In this document: positions 24,695 through 37,779 of the stretch, one piece after another
Layout of the letters: every line of letters begins with the position of its first letter
Position numbering within the stretch: the stretch's first letter is position 1
Assembly (NCBI GenBank): GCA_012295275.1
Contig: CM022674.1
Location: 11,402,528 to 11,466,527 of the forward strand
Source: Chrysomallon squamiferum
Taxonomy: Eukaryota > Mollusca > Gastropoda > Neomphalida > Peltospiridae
Reading direction: 5' to 3'
Length of the DNA stretch: 64,000 nt
The notes under the pieces: generated by a model
The model's input: only the letters and a program-made list of their open reading frames with translations
The model's database searches: none
Told to the model about the DNA's origin: nothing
Program-made: the position numbers and the translations under genes

Positions 24695-24715
24695 ACTGTT
24701 GCTGTTATTAGTATA
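24545..24715. repeat. Mixed trinucleotide repeat with (CTG)7
   Basis: Degenerate ATC, ACT and GTT triplets lead into ACT units and seven CTG units (about 24672-24692). The poly-Leu frame is an artefact of triplet periodicity. Confidence 0.9.
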
Positions 24716-25304
24716 CCACTGTTATATTACTGATTAATTAATGTTATAATTAATATTAGTTTTATTACTATTATTATTACAGTTTTTTTATTGGTTTGTA
24801 CCAAAAAAAAAATAATAATAATAATGAATAAATAAATAAATAAATAAATATATAAATAAAAGTAAAACAGAAATAAAGAAAAGTCCTTATTAAACTTTTA
24901 TTACTGAATATGAAAAATAAAAATTATCTATTATAATTATCATATCAAATAATTATATGATAACTATGGGATGAAATCCAGGTATGTCACTTTTTCACTT
25001 TGCTCATTTTTACCTGGATGGTCACAAAGGTGTTTACCTAAATGCTAATTACTAAGTCACCTGTTTGTTTACCTGTAAGTAACCAATGTGATAATTACTC
25101 AAAAGAAATCATTAGAGAGATGACATTTTCTGAAAGGTACTCCAGGTAGCAGAAAATGATAAAATGTTTTTTGTATGTGTGTTTATGTATGACATGTCAG
25201 TGTAATTATAGGTGCAACTAAAGATATTTTTAAAAAACACTTCAATTCATCATTATACATAAAGCTTCTGCATAAAATTAGTAAATTGTCATATTCATTG
25301 GTAT

Positions 25305-25560
25305 TTTTTCTCATTTGTTCTTTCATTCATTCATTCATTCTTTCACCTATCTGTATGTCCCATCCATCCATCATTCACGTCTATCCATTTATCCATTTAT
25401 TCATTCTTTTCATCCATCCATCTATCTGTCCATCAATCCATATAATTATCCATCCTTCCATTCATCCATCCATCTATCCATTCATCCATCCATCCATCTA
25501 CTCATTTATTTTCATTCATCCTTCCATCCATCCAGCCATTCATCCATTCATCTTTCCCTC
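25305..25560. repeat. TTCA/CATC tetranucleotide tract
   Basis: Interrupted CATT, CATC and TCCA units over about 250 bp. Confidence 0.9.
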
Positions 25561-25889
25561 TGCTTGTTCACCTTTAGACACACTGCAAATGACGTAACCA
25601 TGGTGGCATCAACATTGTTCCTCAGATGATTACTAATATCTGCAGTTGCACATTTCACTACAACGTTGCTGGCATTGCAGTAGGCCAGTACTTGAAAGAG
25701 CAGTGGGAGCCATTATGTTAATTAATCTTCATTATCATAATTTATGCCTCATTAATTATGCACTTAAAAGATCATCAATATGTTCAGAAATATCACCACT
25801 GACAAGAAGTCCAGCAGTGATTACTTTAATGACAAAACATTTTACTTGTGTATTATTTGTGTATTAACTGCTAGTGATGATCTCAGGTC

Positions 25890-26022
25890 ATTAGATGTAA
25901 GAGTGGGAGGTAGTGGGTTCGTCTCCTGTCACTGGCACCTACTAAAGTTAGTTCAGGAGAGTAAGAGGTGCTACATGCATTGCCTGTTACTGACACCTAT
26001 TAAAACTAATACAGGAGGCATT
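25890..26022. repeat. Imperfect 58-bp tandem duplication
   Basis: CCTGTCACTGGCACCTACTA at 25925 recurs as CCTGTTACTGACACCTATTA at 25983. Just upstream, GTGGGTTCGTCTCC resembles a tRNA-type B box, so a SINE fragment is possible but not demonstrated. Confidence 0.5.
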
Positions 26023-26430
26023 TGAATGACACATTTTAAAACAAATATTAATAAAATAAATTTGAAAATTAACAAGTTTTCTAATATTCCAAATAGGCAT
26101 GGTGGCTCTTTAATGAATTCTTAATATTCTTTTAATATTCTTTATTTATTCTTTCTATTTCTTTAATTATCTGTATCCTTTTTTGTTACCTCTATCTCTC
26201 TTTCTCTTTCTCATTGCTTCTGTTCCTTTCTCTAAAATATTCATCCATTCACTCTCACTGGCTCACTCACTCCTTTTTCCTCTCTCTTTCTAACTTTCTC
26301 ACCTTCACTCTCTCTATCTGTCACCCTCTCTCTGTCTGTCTCATCTGTCTGTCTCTTCTGTTGTCTTTCTCTAAATTATTCATCTCTCTCTCTGTCTGTC
26401 TGGCTCTCTCTCCTTTTCTCTCTCTCTTTC

Positions 26431-26614
<184 letters not shown>

Positions 26615-27208
26615 TCTGTCTGTTTCTCTGTACAAACTCTCTGGGGGGCCTGTAGATCAGTTTATTTATTTCACAGCATTAATTCAGATTTTCTGTTTAC
26701 CCTATCGAGAAAGTCATGGACACTATACGGGGGTTTACGTTGTGTTGTGTTGTGAACGTGTTAGCTCAGTGTGAGAAGTCAGGTAGCAGTCACTTGCTGG
26801 GACATCCTGGAGATTTTACTGCTCGGACATTGTCACAATGTGTTCAACTATCTCACAGAGAAAATTAAAAAAAAGAAGAAAAAAAAAAAAACTTTCATTA
26901 TCAGCGGCAGTATATCTTCCCCGACATTAAGAGAAAACAGACAGACAAAAGAGCAGCGAGTATACCTATCTACCTGTACATACTTATACAACCAGGCTAA
27001 AGTTGTCAATTGTTTTGATATGCCTCAAGGCATATTCCCACCCATTAGCACAAATTACAGCCTCGATTCATGGGATGATGGGTTTCCAATTGGTTGATCA
27101 AAGATTTCTCTACCTGCCTTGTTGGTACTTGTTTTCTTCTAATGTCCCCCCCCCCACCTGTAGCCAAACATCTGAATGTTCATCCCTCCATGTCCTGCTG
27201 CTTAACAC

Positions 27209-27303
27209 ACACTTCTGGGTCTCTTTTCACAAAAGATTTACACTTTTGGGTCTCCTTTGACAAAAGAGTTACACTTTTGGGATTCCCCCGACAAAAGATT
27301 TAC
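27209..27303. repeat. 31-bp minisatellite, three copies
   Basis: Units of the type ACTTTTGGGTCTCCTTTGAC followed by AAAAGATTTAC repeat with 31-bp spacing (TGGGT-type word at 27216, 27247 and 27278). Confidence 0.85.
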
Positions 27304-27660
27304 AAGCAGAGGTATGTGACTACCACTAACATTGTCCATGGATGGGTGACTTGCTATCCTTCTCCTTTCTCCTGGGTGACAAAAGGATCACCTGGTTTAA
27401 GCGCTTAAAATTAACTTTCTTTTATTTACTGAGTTTATTTAAAAGCGTTGTAAAATTCCCCTTTAATGTTACAATTAGCTTTTTGTTGGCTTGGATCTGT
27501 GACCATTTCACGTCATCTCAATTAGTCTTTCATTGCTTCTTCAATTTTGTTTTTCTTTCTTGGTGTTATTTTATTTATTAACTTTATTTTATTTACACAG
27601 GTCATTTGCAATCTGTAAAATGCCTTTTGCTGTTGTGATTAGCTTTTTGTTCATTTGCAT

Positions 27661-27842
27661 TATTTGTTTATTTATTTATTTATTTGTTTAATTGTTTAAT
27701 TGTTTATTTAATTATTTAATCATTTATTTGTTTGTTTAATTGTTTATTTATTTAATTATTTAATAATTTATTTGTTTGTTTGTTTGTTTGTTTAATTGTT
27801 TATTTAGTATTTATTTATTCATTTACTTATTTATTTACTCTT
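27661..27842. repeat. Degenerate TTTA/GTTT/AATT tract
   Basis: Interrupted TTTA and TTTG units over 180 bp. Confidence 0.9.
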
Positions 27843-28079
27843 TTCTTTAGTTTGCATCACTTAAAAAGACTCAATGCTCATTCAGTGGGCCAGGATGTAC
27901 TGTGTTAACTGTTAGCTATGAAACATAAGTATTCTTTACAACATTAATGACAACATTTCTTATCCATCATAAGAATAAGCAAATTCTATATATATGCTCT
28001 CTCTTTTTCTAATTTTCCTCAGAATACAAATAAATATACAGAGATAAACAGACAGACATAAATATATGAACAGACAAAT

Positions 28080-28170
28080 AGATAGATCAATAGATAGATA
28101 GATAAATAGATTATAGACAAATAGATAAATAGATTATAGACAAATAGATAAACAGATTATAGACAAATAA
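28080..28170. repeat. 23-bp minisatellite within GATA-rich DNA
   Basis: TTATAGACAAATAGATAAA occurs at 28111 and 28134, with a further copy start at 28157, giving a 23-bp period next to degenerate GATA sequence. Confidence 0.8.
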
Positions 28171-28743
28171 ATAGATACATGTGTGTTATAGATAGATAGA
28201 CATATATACACATATAAAGGCATACAAACAGATATGCTGATATAAAGATAATTAGACAGTCAAGGTAGATAAACATTTAGAGAGACAGCTAGGCAGACAG
28301 TAAGATAAATAGACAGACAGGTAAACAGATAGAAAGAAACAAGTAGGTAGGTAGACAGTTACACTGACAAATAGTATCAGCAGACAAACACACTGGTTTA
28401 TTTCTATACATTATTAACAAACAATTCTCCAACAAATAAAGAGAATACAACAACACACACACAATGTCTACACAGATATCCAGAAATAAAATGTAAATAC
28501 TGTTTTTCTATATATTTTTTTTTAACAAATCATATTCAAACGGGACTGGAATATTTGAGCTGTGACTCGACGCATCTAATGAAGAGATGACATCTTAATC
28601 CAAGCATGACATTTGAAAAATAAAATAAATTTGTTGCCGCTATTGAAAAGGATTATATGAACAAACAGGTGTCCTGACAAGAGAGGGGATCACACAGGCC
28701 ACCAGCGAAGTTGTCCACCACGACGACGAGGAAAAACACAACT

Positions 28744-28940
28744 CATCAACAAGGAATGAAAGAAAGGAAGAAATGTTTTATTAACAGAATGAACAGGGGA
28801 AAACAGATTTTTATCAATAAGGAATAAAAGTGAAACTGTTTATTTTTTGTCAGTAAGGAGTAAAAGTGAAAAAGTTAATTTTTTTATCAACAAGAAATGA
28901 AAGAAATAATAGTTTATTTTTATCAATAAGCATTAAAAAT

Positions 28941-28980
<40 letters not shown>

Positions 28981-29400
28981 TTATTCTTAAAGAAAGAAAA
29001 GGAGGGAAAATGATTATCATCAAGGAATAAAAACTGAATTTTTTGATGAGTAAAGCAAGAAAAATGGAAAATGATTTGTGCTGAGATGGAATAAAAAAGT
29101 ATAAAGATTTTCATCAGCATATTTTTAAAAAAATTCTTTAACAACAAGTAATAAAAATCTTAGAAAGACTTTTTTTTATTTATAAGAACAAATATTTCAA
29201 CCAAAAAAGGAATACAAAATAAAAACATTGAAAGAAAATTAAAAAAAAAAAAAAAAATAACGATAATGATAAAATTAAACTTTCAACAACAACGAATTTA
29301 GTGAAAATAAATTCCAGAAACAGGGAATAAAAATGTCAAAAAGATTTCCAACAAATTGACTCAGTAAGGAAAACAACTTTATAAAGAGCTTTAACAAATG
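28744..29400. repeat. Decayed tandem array based on a 36-37-bp unit
   Basis: The word ATCAATAAGGAATAAAAGTG and variants begin at 28744, 28813, 28849, 28886 and 28922 (spacings 69, 36, 37 and 36). More degenerate copies continue to about 29400, and a TA microsatellite (28943-28975) interrupts the array. Confidence 0.7.
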
Positions 29401-30005
29401 ACAGTGTATCATTTTAATGTTGGTTCCTTTTTCCTTTTCTTTCTTCTTTTTTTTTTTTTGTTCTTGAAAGCAAAAGAGAAAAAAAAAAATCAATTTATTT
29501 TGTGGGGTGGAGTGAGGTAAAAGTCACTGCACTTATGGTTGAGCATGTTCACTCAGATCATCGATGGGGGGGGTCATCAAATTAGAACTCTTCACTTGAA
29601 GATTAGAGCTCTTCAATTGAAGAAGTTGTGAAAGTTAAAACTGTGTGACAAGTCAAAACTTTCATGGCTTATTACAGCCACTCTGTTTGTGTGAGAAGCA
29701 ATTTTAATGGAAAAAACAGACGCTCTCTCATTTCTCTGCTGTTGTTGTTGTTGTTGTAGTTGTTGCTGAATGAATGAGAAGGACTCTTTGCTCAGTTTAA
29801 TTTATTCCCATCCTGTGAACTGAAACCAGGCTTTGTCGTGTGTGAACTGTCTATAGAGGACACCCTGTAATCATCTCACTCTCTCTTTCTGTGGCAGGTT
29901 TTAAGTGAAACTGAATAGATTTGTACAGAATATTGTTTGTATCACAGAGAGACCTGATTTTGCAAACACAGCTACAAACACATATACATATATAAATATA
30001 TTATT

Positions 30006-30008
<3 letters not shown>

Positions 30009-30042
<34 letters not shown>

Positions 30043-30057
30043 TGCACACACACACAG

Positions 30058-30124
<67 letters not shown>
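30009..30124. repeat. Compound TA / CA / TA / GATA microsatellite
   Basis: TA tract 30009-30041, short CA, TA 30060-30088, then GATA to about 30124. Confidence 0.95.
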
Positions 30125-30991
30125 TATACAAACATATGTACATACATACATACGAACACACCCACCCACCCATATATATATACATATCTTGTTATTTCTT
30201 TTTAATATTTCATGTGATTTTCTGTGTGCATGTGTCTGTCTGTCTGTGTGTCTATACTGAGATTTTTTCAGATATGAATATATATATAAAATTATATCTT
30301 TGTCTATTTTGTGTGCTTGAACATATATGTAGTGATTAACACACACACACACACACAAAAAACCCCACACAAAACAATAAAGAAATAATAACAACAACAG
30401 CAACAGCAACAGCAATAACACTAACAGTTATAGCAACACCTGTAATTGATGAAACCTGTGACTGAGTTACAGGTGAGAGATAATTTGTCTGATTACCCAA
30501 GAATGTCCTAACAGACTACAACTCAAGTTCTCTGTAATGACTCCACAAAACCCTTACATCTTCAACTTAATCTGTTTTCTCACCTTAATCCTTGCAGGTA
30601 TGTTAGGGGCACCTGTTGTCCTGGGGGGGTTAGACTACAAGGGGTGGGTGCTTACAGGGTATTTAAATTATCTGAGAGGTTTTTGCTGCCACTGTTAACA
30701 ACGTCATTCCAAACAGACACACAGACAATGGAATAAAGAGTGTTTAAGACACAGAAAATACACTGATGTTTGGGGTAGGGACAATGTGAGATGTTTTGAA
30801 ATTAGGCTGGAAATGTGTGTAAGTGTGGTGTGGGGATTTGGGTGTGTCTGGGAGTGAATGTGCTGCTTGGAACACGTGAGGTGAATGTAGGGAAGATATT
30901 TAGTGACTGTTAATTAAATTTCAAACCACTGAATAGATGGAATTACAAATGATGGAAAGTGGATGTTGAATATGGAGGGATAGCTTCAAGG

Positions 30992-31041
30992 AGAAATGGA
31001 TGAATGGATGGATGGATGGATGGATGGATGGATGGATGGAT
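30992..31041. repeat. (ATGG)n microsatellite
   Basis: About 12 ATGG units. Confidence 0.95.
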
Positions 31042-31999
31042 GAAACATTGAATAGATGGTTGGGGAAAGGAATAAGGGATGGGTGGTATTTTTAAACATT
31101 TGGCCATTGGATGAATAATTATATTATAGATAGTTTGAAAATTATGGTTCAACATCTTTGAAACTTTATGTCCATTAAAAAAGTGCATTGAAAATTGTTC
31201 TAAAACTCTGCTACAATCAACATTGTAAATGTTTGTTGTTTTTCTTTTGTTGCTTTTGTTGTTTTGGTTTTTGATGCTAAATGTAAATAAACATGAACCA
31301 TGTGATACATATTCAATATACCACACCAGTAATATATAAAAAACGTGAAGAATACGAGTAGTACACCACATCCCAGTGTGTCATCTTTCACTTATTTCTA
31401 TATTTAATATCTGCACCGATTGCCACTGAAAAATACCCGCTCACCTCCCATAAATAATCTTTTTCTTCTCTGTCACAACAATTTGCCCCCATACCCAGCT
31501 CACCCACCGCCATCCATTTTCTTTTTCATCACGTATCATCAAATTATATTGCACATTATTCAGCCCTTTGTCAATTTTCTACCACATTAACCTGCCCTCT
31601 TTCCTCTGCTTCAGCACAGGCAACAAAGCATGGAGACCTATCCATGGAGAAACTTGACTTTTTTCTCTCCTTCTTTTTTTTTTTTTAAAGTTAAGACGTC
31701 AACTTAATAAAGAAAAAAGCTAAAAAAAAAAGTTAAAAAAAAGAAGAAAAAAAAAAGTGCTGTTAGTATTGGGTGTCATCGCAGGCAAGGGTCACCAGGT
31801 ACAAAGACACCTGAGTTAGTTATTATTACCTGTAAAAGGTACATTTTTGTGGGTTTTCTTTTTTTCTTTTTTTTTTTTCCTTTTTTAAGGAAATACATTT
31901 TTTGTCTTTATAGCAACCACTGAACCTTGAGAAAGTATGAGAAGATGGGAGGAAGATAGGACTCAGTTGTGACTGATTCTCAGCTCTGCTTGTTCACTT

Positions 32000-32280
32000 A
32001 CAATAGCAGGCTTTTTTTCACCTGTTATTACAAATCTGACAATTTGACACCTGTGTTTTGTTGTCCATGTACCTGATTGACATGACCACCGCAATCAGGC
32101 CCAATGAAGGGCAGACAACTTCACAAGAGGGTGCAGAAAATTAGCGTCCACAAACAACTGGTAAGTCGTCAGTGAATGTCTCTGTGTGTTTTCATGGAAC
32201 AATTTGTAGTGAAATAAATCCCAGAGAGATAAGATGGGTTTATGGACTGTAATAAGTTTCAGTCAATTATCTGTCTAAAA
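32000..32280. other. Non-repetitive intronic island
   Basis: Contains CACCTGTTATT and CACCTGTG words and an otherwise complex sequence around 32080-32160. No splice-delimited coding frame is recognised. Confidence 0.2.
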
Positions 32281-32554
32281 AAAAACAGAGTTAATTTGAC
32301 TCTTGTTAGACAGGAATGTGCTAAAGGGCGTGTGCAGGAAAAAAAACTATAATAAAAGGAATTTGCAAGTCACCTTCAGAATAAAAGAAAATATGACAAG
32401 TATTAAAATTAGTGGGTTATCACTGTTAATAGGCTTTATGCAGGACTAGTAGTCCATAGCTTCTGGGTTCAATACTTGTAACTGGAAAGTATTTTATTTT
32501 TGTATAATATATGTGTGTCTATGGTTTGTGTGTGTGTGTGTGTGTGTATGGTTA

Positions 32555-32588
<34 letters not shown>

Positions 32589-33331
32589 ATATGTGTCTGT
32601 CTGTCTGTCTGAACATAGGAGGTAGATAGGTAGGTAAGTCTATGCATGTCTATGTATGCATGTTTCTTTGTTTCTCACACTAACCACTTTGTCAGTGTAA
32701 GATGTGTGACCTACTTTTAAAAAAAAACACTAAAAAAAAAAAAACCCCACTTCAAGTGTTGGTTATGTGGAACAAGACAGACACAAAATGACATATGGAA
32801 GTTACTACTAAAGGAAGTCACATAATGACCTGCAATATATCCTCACTGCTGCTGTTAATGATGGAAATGAAGAATTTGTCTGATGTGTACTTCGTTTCAC
32901 ATCCTCTGTGGGAAGGAAGACCAACTTACAAACTGGCAAACACTTCAGAGAGCATTTCCTAGAGGTCTGGTGACAACATCACTGATGACTGCAGTAAACG
33001 TCTTAAAATTACATCATTATTTGACCAGAGAGCACTTCTTAGACTCTAATGACAGTGAGAAAGAGTGGGAAAGTGCGGGAGAGATAAAGTGAGATTGAGA
33101 GAGAAAAGAAAAGAGAACGAGGAAGAAATAAAAAGAGAATGAGAAGATAAAGAGAATAAGGAAGAGACAAAGAGAATAGATGAGGGAGAGATAAAGAAAA
33201 ATGAGGGAATATAATGAGTGAGAGAATGTAGAAGAGATAGACAGATAGAGATACATCTGATTATTCTGCAGGCTGAATCAAAGATAAAGTTAAATTTGCC
33301 ACTGATGTTGTTAGCCCTAACTTAAAGATTT

Positions 33332-33332
33332 T

Positions 33333-33396
<64 letters not shown>
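33332..33396. repeat. (GA)n microsatellite
   Basis: About 32 perfect GA units. Confidence 0.97.
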
Positions 33397-33398
<2 letters not shown>

Positions 33399-33879
33399 GC
33401 AAAATACAGTTTAATAATAAACAATAAAATATTTCTTACATATTAAAAACAAATATATATAAGAGAACAAGAAAGCATATTAACCCAATAAGTAATATTA
33501 ATTTTAATATAAAACTCCTGAATGACAGTTTTAACCTAAAAGGTAATATCTAATACAAAAGAACAAAGGAGAGTTTTAACCTATAGAAGGTAATAATTAA
33601 TAATAAAGGAGATAAATTTTAATCTAAAATGTCCTTAACAAGACATCAATTTCCATCTTCCATTACGAGCGCCATACATCATGCAAAGAAGTATTCAGAT
33701 TACCTCTGTTTCCACAACATCACAACTAATTACCTCTCTGCCTTTATCTTTACTCTGGCTTCTCTAACGAGATTTTCCTTAGGCACACCTGAAATATTTC
33801 ATTCTACCTGTGATAATACAGTGTACCTGTAATCAATGAATTTGTGGAGTGTAATACAATATGTTTCCTAATGTCAATA

Positions 33880-34270
33880 TGGAAGGGAAAGACAGATGTC
33901 AGTAATTGACAAATCTCATCTTGGGCTGCACTCTTTCGAAGGTAGATGCTGTCTCATAGCAGATGTACGCCAGCTATAACCTGACTATGATTAATCAATT
34001 TCTGTTTGAGTTGTCAATTCTGAGGCAGGTATTCTCGGTCGTGTTTCTCGCTAGTTTATCACTCTCTCCTTGTACGTCGCGTATCTCCCTTCCCGGGTTG
34101 TGGGAATCTGCGCAGCATGTTTCAATATCGACACTGTTAGCTCGCCATCCATTATCATCATTTAAAAGCTTAGCAAACATTGGCCTGTGTGTGCTTCTCG
34201 CGATTATCCAGTCACTTTTGTTAGGGGGGGAACCGTTGAGATTTCATAAACATCCTAGAAAGTCAACTCA
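33880..34270. promoter_or_regulatory. Candidate regulatory island with raised CpG
   Basis: Repeat-free sequence with a cluster of CpGs between about 34030 and 34210, flanked by AT-rich DNA and then a GA microsatellite. A 119-codon plus-strand frame crosses it but has no recognisable domain, so I favour regulatory DNA. Confidence 0.3.
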
Positions 34271-34304
34271 TTATGCGAGCCATCTTATCCAGCAAATCTG
34301 TGTG

Positions 34305-34556
<252 letters not shown>

Positions 34557-34606
34557 GTGGGCTGGTGTGTGTACAACTTTTTATTGTTACGTGGATAATT
34601 TTTAAC

Positions 34607-34862
34607 TATGACAGAACTGGGGGGTCTGAGAGTATGGTGGGGGAGGGAGGGTTTCAGATCACTGTTTAACTGTGAAAGAACTGGGGGGTCTGAGAGTATG
34701 GTAGGGAAGGAGGGAACAGATCACTGTTTATCTGTGAAAGAACTGGTGGGTCTGAGAGTATGGTGGGGGAGGGAGGGTTTCAGATCACTGTTTAACTGTG
34801 AAAGAACTGGGGGGGTCTGAGAGTGTGGTGGGGGAAGGCTCTAGATCATTGTTTAACAGTGA
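34607..34862. repeat. 64-bp G-rich minisatellite, four copies
   Basis: GAACTGG marks copy starts at 34614, 34678, 34740 and 34804 (periods 64, 62 and 64). Each unit carries several G runs (GGGGGG, GGGGG, GGG, GGG) on the plus strand. The unit is not a multiple of three, so the open frame through it is spurious. Confidence 0.95.
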
Positions 34863-35060
34863 GATATTGCCAGGTAATTAATTGATGTTTAATAAACGTT
34901 TTCGATGTCATCTGGCATCTGTTTGGAGACCTTAATTTCTGTCTCGTTGACAATTAATAACTGTTATCAGTGAACCATCTGTCGAAGGCAGTTTGTTTCC
35001 TTTTATTAATTCATCTCAATAGCATGCGATTCACACACACATCATTAGACAACACAGGCT
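34862..35060. other. Complex island next to the G-rich minisatellite
   Basis: Contains CAGGTAATTAATTGATG and CATCTGGCATCTG, i.e. homeodomain-like and E-box-like words. No gene is seen. Confidence 0.25.
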
Positions 35061-35835
35061 TTCATTTCTGCTGCCTCTTTTTTTATTATTTGTAAATCAA
35101 GGCTGTTCCTTTTTAGCAGTCAATTAAAAAGAAAAAAAGTATTGATCCTGTCTGAAGGAGTGAACAGATTGTGGTTTGAGAGTATTTACTTGTTGAACAT
35201 TCTAATTTTATTATTATTAATGTTAAGATTCTTATTTTATGTGAAGAAAAGAAGAAGAAGAAGAAGAATGAAATATATCATTCATGAACTATTTCCCAGG
35301 GTGATATATCAGTTATGTACTAGAGCTGTATATTTGCTATTTATCTAATTATATATTTATTTGATATTAAGTAAACAGAGAGGAGATTAAACTAATTAAT
35401 GGATTGATGCTCCTTGGTTGGGTGGAAACACTAACCATTAAGATAAGCAGAATAACAGACAGACAGACAGACAACAAATGTTCTCATCCTAATTTAATCA
35501 TTCCCCTCAGATGTTCCCAGGCTGAGCACAGAAACCTGTTTCAGTAATATCACATATCAAGCTATTTATTTCACATTTTTTCTCTTCTGCTTCACTCGAA
35601 TCTTTTTTTCTTTTTTTTTCTTCTCCTTTTTCTTCTTCAGACTTGGTTTGAAATCTCTTGCCCATTCGTTCTCACGCATAAATCGCCAGAAAAGAACATC
35701 CATTAAGACAGCAGACAGAGACAAACATCTGCAAAGCATTTGACCAATTATAACACATTTCACATTGGTTAACTGAGATGGGAAAACAAAAGCACATCTG
35801 TGTGAGGAAGATGTCCCTTTGCCAGCGCCATGACG

Positions 35836-36310
35836 TTGATGCCTTCATGCAGAACCACGATAAACATGTGAAGGAAGGGAAGAAATGTATATGGCGATAT
35901 TGATGCCATTACCATTTTATATATATATATAATTATACATACATATAGATGGAAGGAAAGAAAGAAATAAAAGTGTACAGAGATAATGATGCCTTCATAC
36001 ACTGTCATGATAAACTATCATGGAAAAGAGAAAACATTTTGGCACTGATTATGTCTTTATTCTGAACTATTATATTCATATGAAAGGGGAAAAGAATGCA
36101 TACATTAATGCCTTCATGCACAGTAATGATAAATATATGAATGGTAAGAAAGATAGAAATATTTATCTGTGATAATGGTGTCTTAATACAGTATGATGAT
36201 AAATATATAAAGGGAAAGAATATATGTATTTATATTTAGCAATGCTTATCTCTTGAAAGAGATAATGATGATGATGATGTTTTCATAGAGAACTATTATA
36301 AAGATGTTTT
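35836..36310. repeat. Decayed long-period tandem array (about 57-99-bp spacing)
   Basis: GATGCCTTCATGCA-like words begin near 35838, 35902, 35988, 36050, 36107, 36177 and 36276. Each is followed, where preserved, by ATGATAAATATATGA and an A/G-rich block. The copies are strongly diverged, and TA and GA microsatellites have grown inside them. Confidence 0.7.
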
Positions 36311-36335
36311 TTGAAAAGAGCGAGAGTTAGAACAT

Positions 36336-36535
36336 ATATATATATATATATATATATATAGGCATCATCACTGTCATACACACACACACACACACACACA
36401 CGTATATATATATATAAGTATATATACATATGTGTGTGTATGTGTGTGTGTGTATATATGTATGCACATATATGTATCTGTGTGTGTGTATATATATGTT
36501 TTTGTATGTGTGTGTATATATATATATATATATGG
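36336..36535. repeat. Compound TA / CA / TG-TA microsatellite
   Basis: TA (36336-36360), CA (36379-36401), then alternating TA and TG blocks. All are alternating purine-pyrimidine DNA. Confidence 0.95.
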
Positions 36536-37100
36536 CAGTGATGATGTGTGCATGTGACTACAGTGAGAGAACAGGATCTACATGACTAAGCTATTGGAGT
36601 TACAAGTCTGGGTGATGCTTATCAGAGATTTGAAAATTTACTGTTTGTTTTGTTAGTGATTAGATCTGATTGTTAGGATGGGAAGAAAGTCATTTCTTCT
36701 TAAATGGAAAATGGCTTGAGGGACAGAAGAAGATAAAAGAAATGTGGTGGGGATTTCAGATTTTTTTTTCCAGAAAAGTTTGTAAATGTTTTTAATCAAA
36801 AATGTTTTCTTATTTTATATTCATGATAAAGTCTTAACTGGAACATTTTAACCCTGCAAAGGTTTGAATGATATTTTTCAGTTATCTGTGTTTTTAGAAA
36901 AATGTTCAAATTGTTTTAATTAAAGCTGATATTTTATTATTTACATCTTTCTGATTCATTTTAATAATGCATTTAGATAACATTATATACCATAAATATT
37001 AGTGTTTCTAGAAAAATTTGACAATGTATTAGAAGAATTTTGTTTTTAATTAATCTTGGTATTTACTTTACATATTAATTATGCTCTTTGAATATAAATC

Positions 37101-37158
<58 letters not shown>
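37101..37158. repeat. (AAT)n microsatellite
   Basis: About 19 AAT units. Confidence 0.97.
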
Positions 37159-37160
<2 letters not shown>

Positions 37161-37627
37161 GTAATAATATAATAATAATTATAATAATATTATTTTAGCA
37201 TTTAGGTTTTATCCTGGAATTTTTTTTTTAATCTTACATATGTTATTTAATTCTAACAAAAAGTTTAATAAGTATAATTACCTAATCTTTCTCTTATCCT
37301 AAATCACATATTTCTCAATCCAACCATTCTGTAGTATCAAAGTATTTGATATAGGACCTTATGTCAATGGGCAAGTTAAACAGAAAATTGCTGGTAATTG
37401 GTAATACAGATTTCATATTGTTGTGTTAGGTTTCTTCTTTATCAAAACACACTTCATTAGGTTTTCTAGCCATAAGAGAGGTGGCTGGTAAACACAGGTC
37501 AGCCTGATCTTGACTCACTAGAAGAACTGTGTAAGTGGTCTCTTTAAACAGGTGGTCTGGTCAAGGAGGTCAGTAAGTGTCTGCTTATTTAATAAGATGG
37601 CTGTTTGAAAAATGTTTGGTTTGTGTG

Positions 37628-37752
37628 AATGTGTGTGTGTGTGTGTGTGTGTGAGTGTGTGTGTGAGTGTTTATGTGTGTGTGTGTGTGTGAGAGAGTGT
37701 CTTTTTAGGTGCATGTGTGTTTGAGTGTGTGTATGTGTGTGTGTGTGTGTCT
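37628..37752. repeat. Interrupted (TG)n microsatellite
   Basis: TG units with GAGTG interruptions. Confidence 0.95.
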
Positions 37753-37779
37753 GTATTTATATATATACAATTAAATAAT

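Noticed and set aside
29972-30421. 149-codon minus-strand frame
   Set aside because: Built from AAC, TA and GATA repeats; no recognisable domain or splice context.
30943-31371. 142-codon minus-strand frame with partly complex composition
   Set aside because: The C-terminal part is an ATGG microsatellite and the rest matches no family I know; no start or splice support. Left unannotated.
32050-32160. Short minus-strand hydrophobic frame considered as an exon
   Set aside because: No splice signals or family match.
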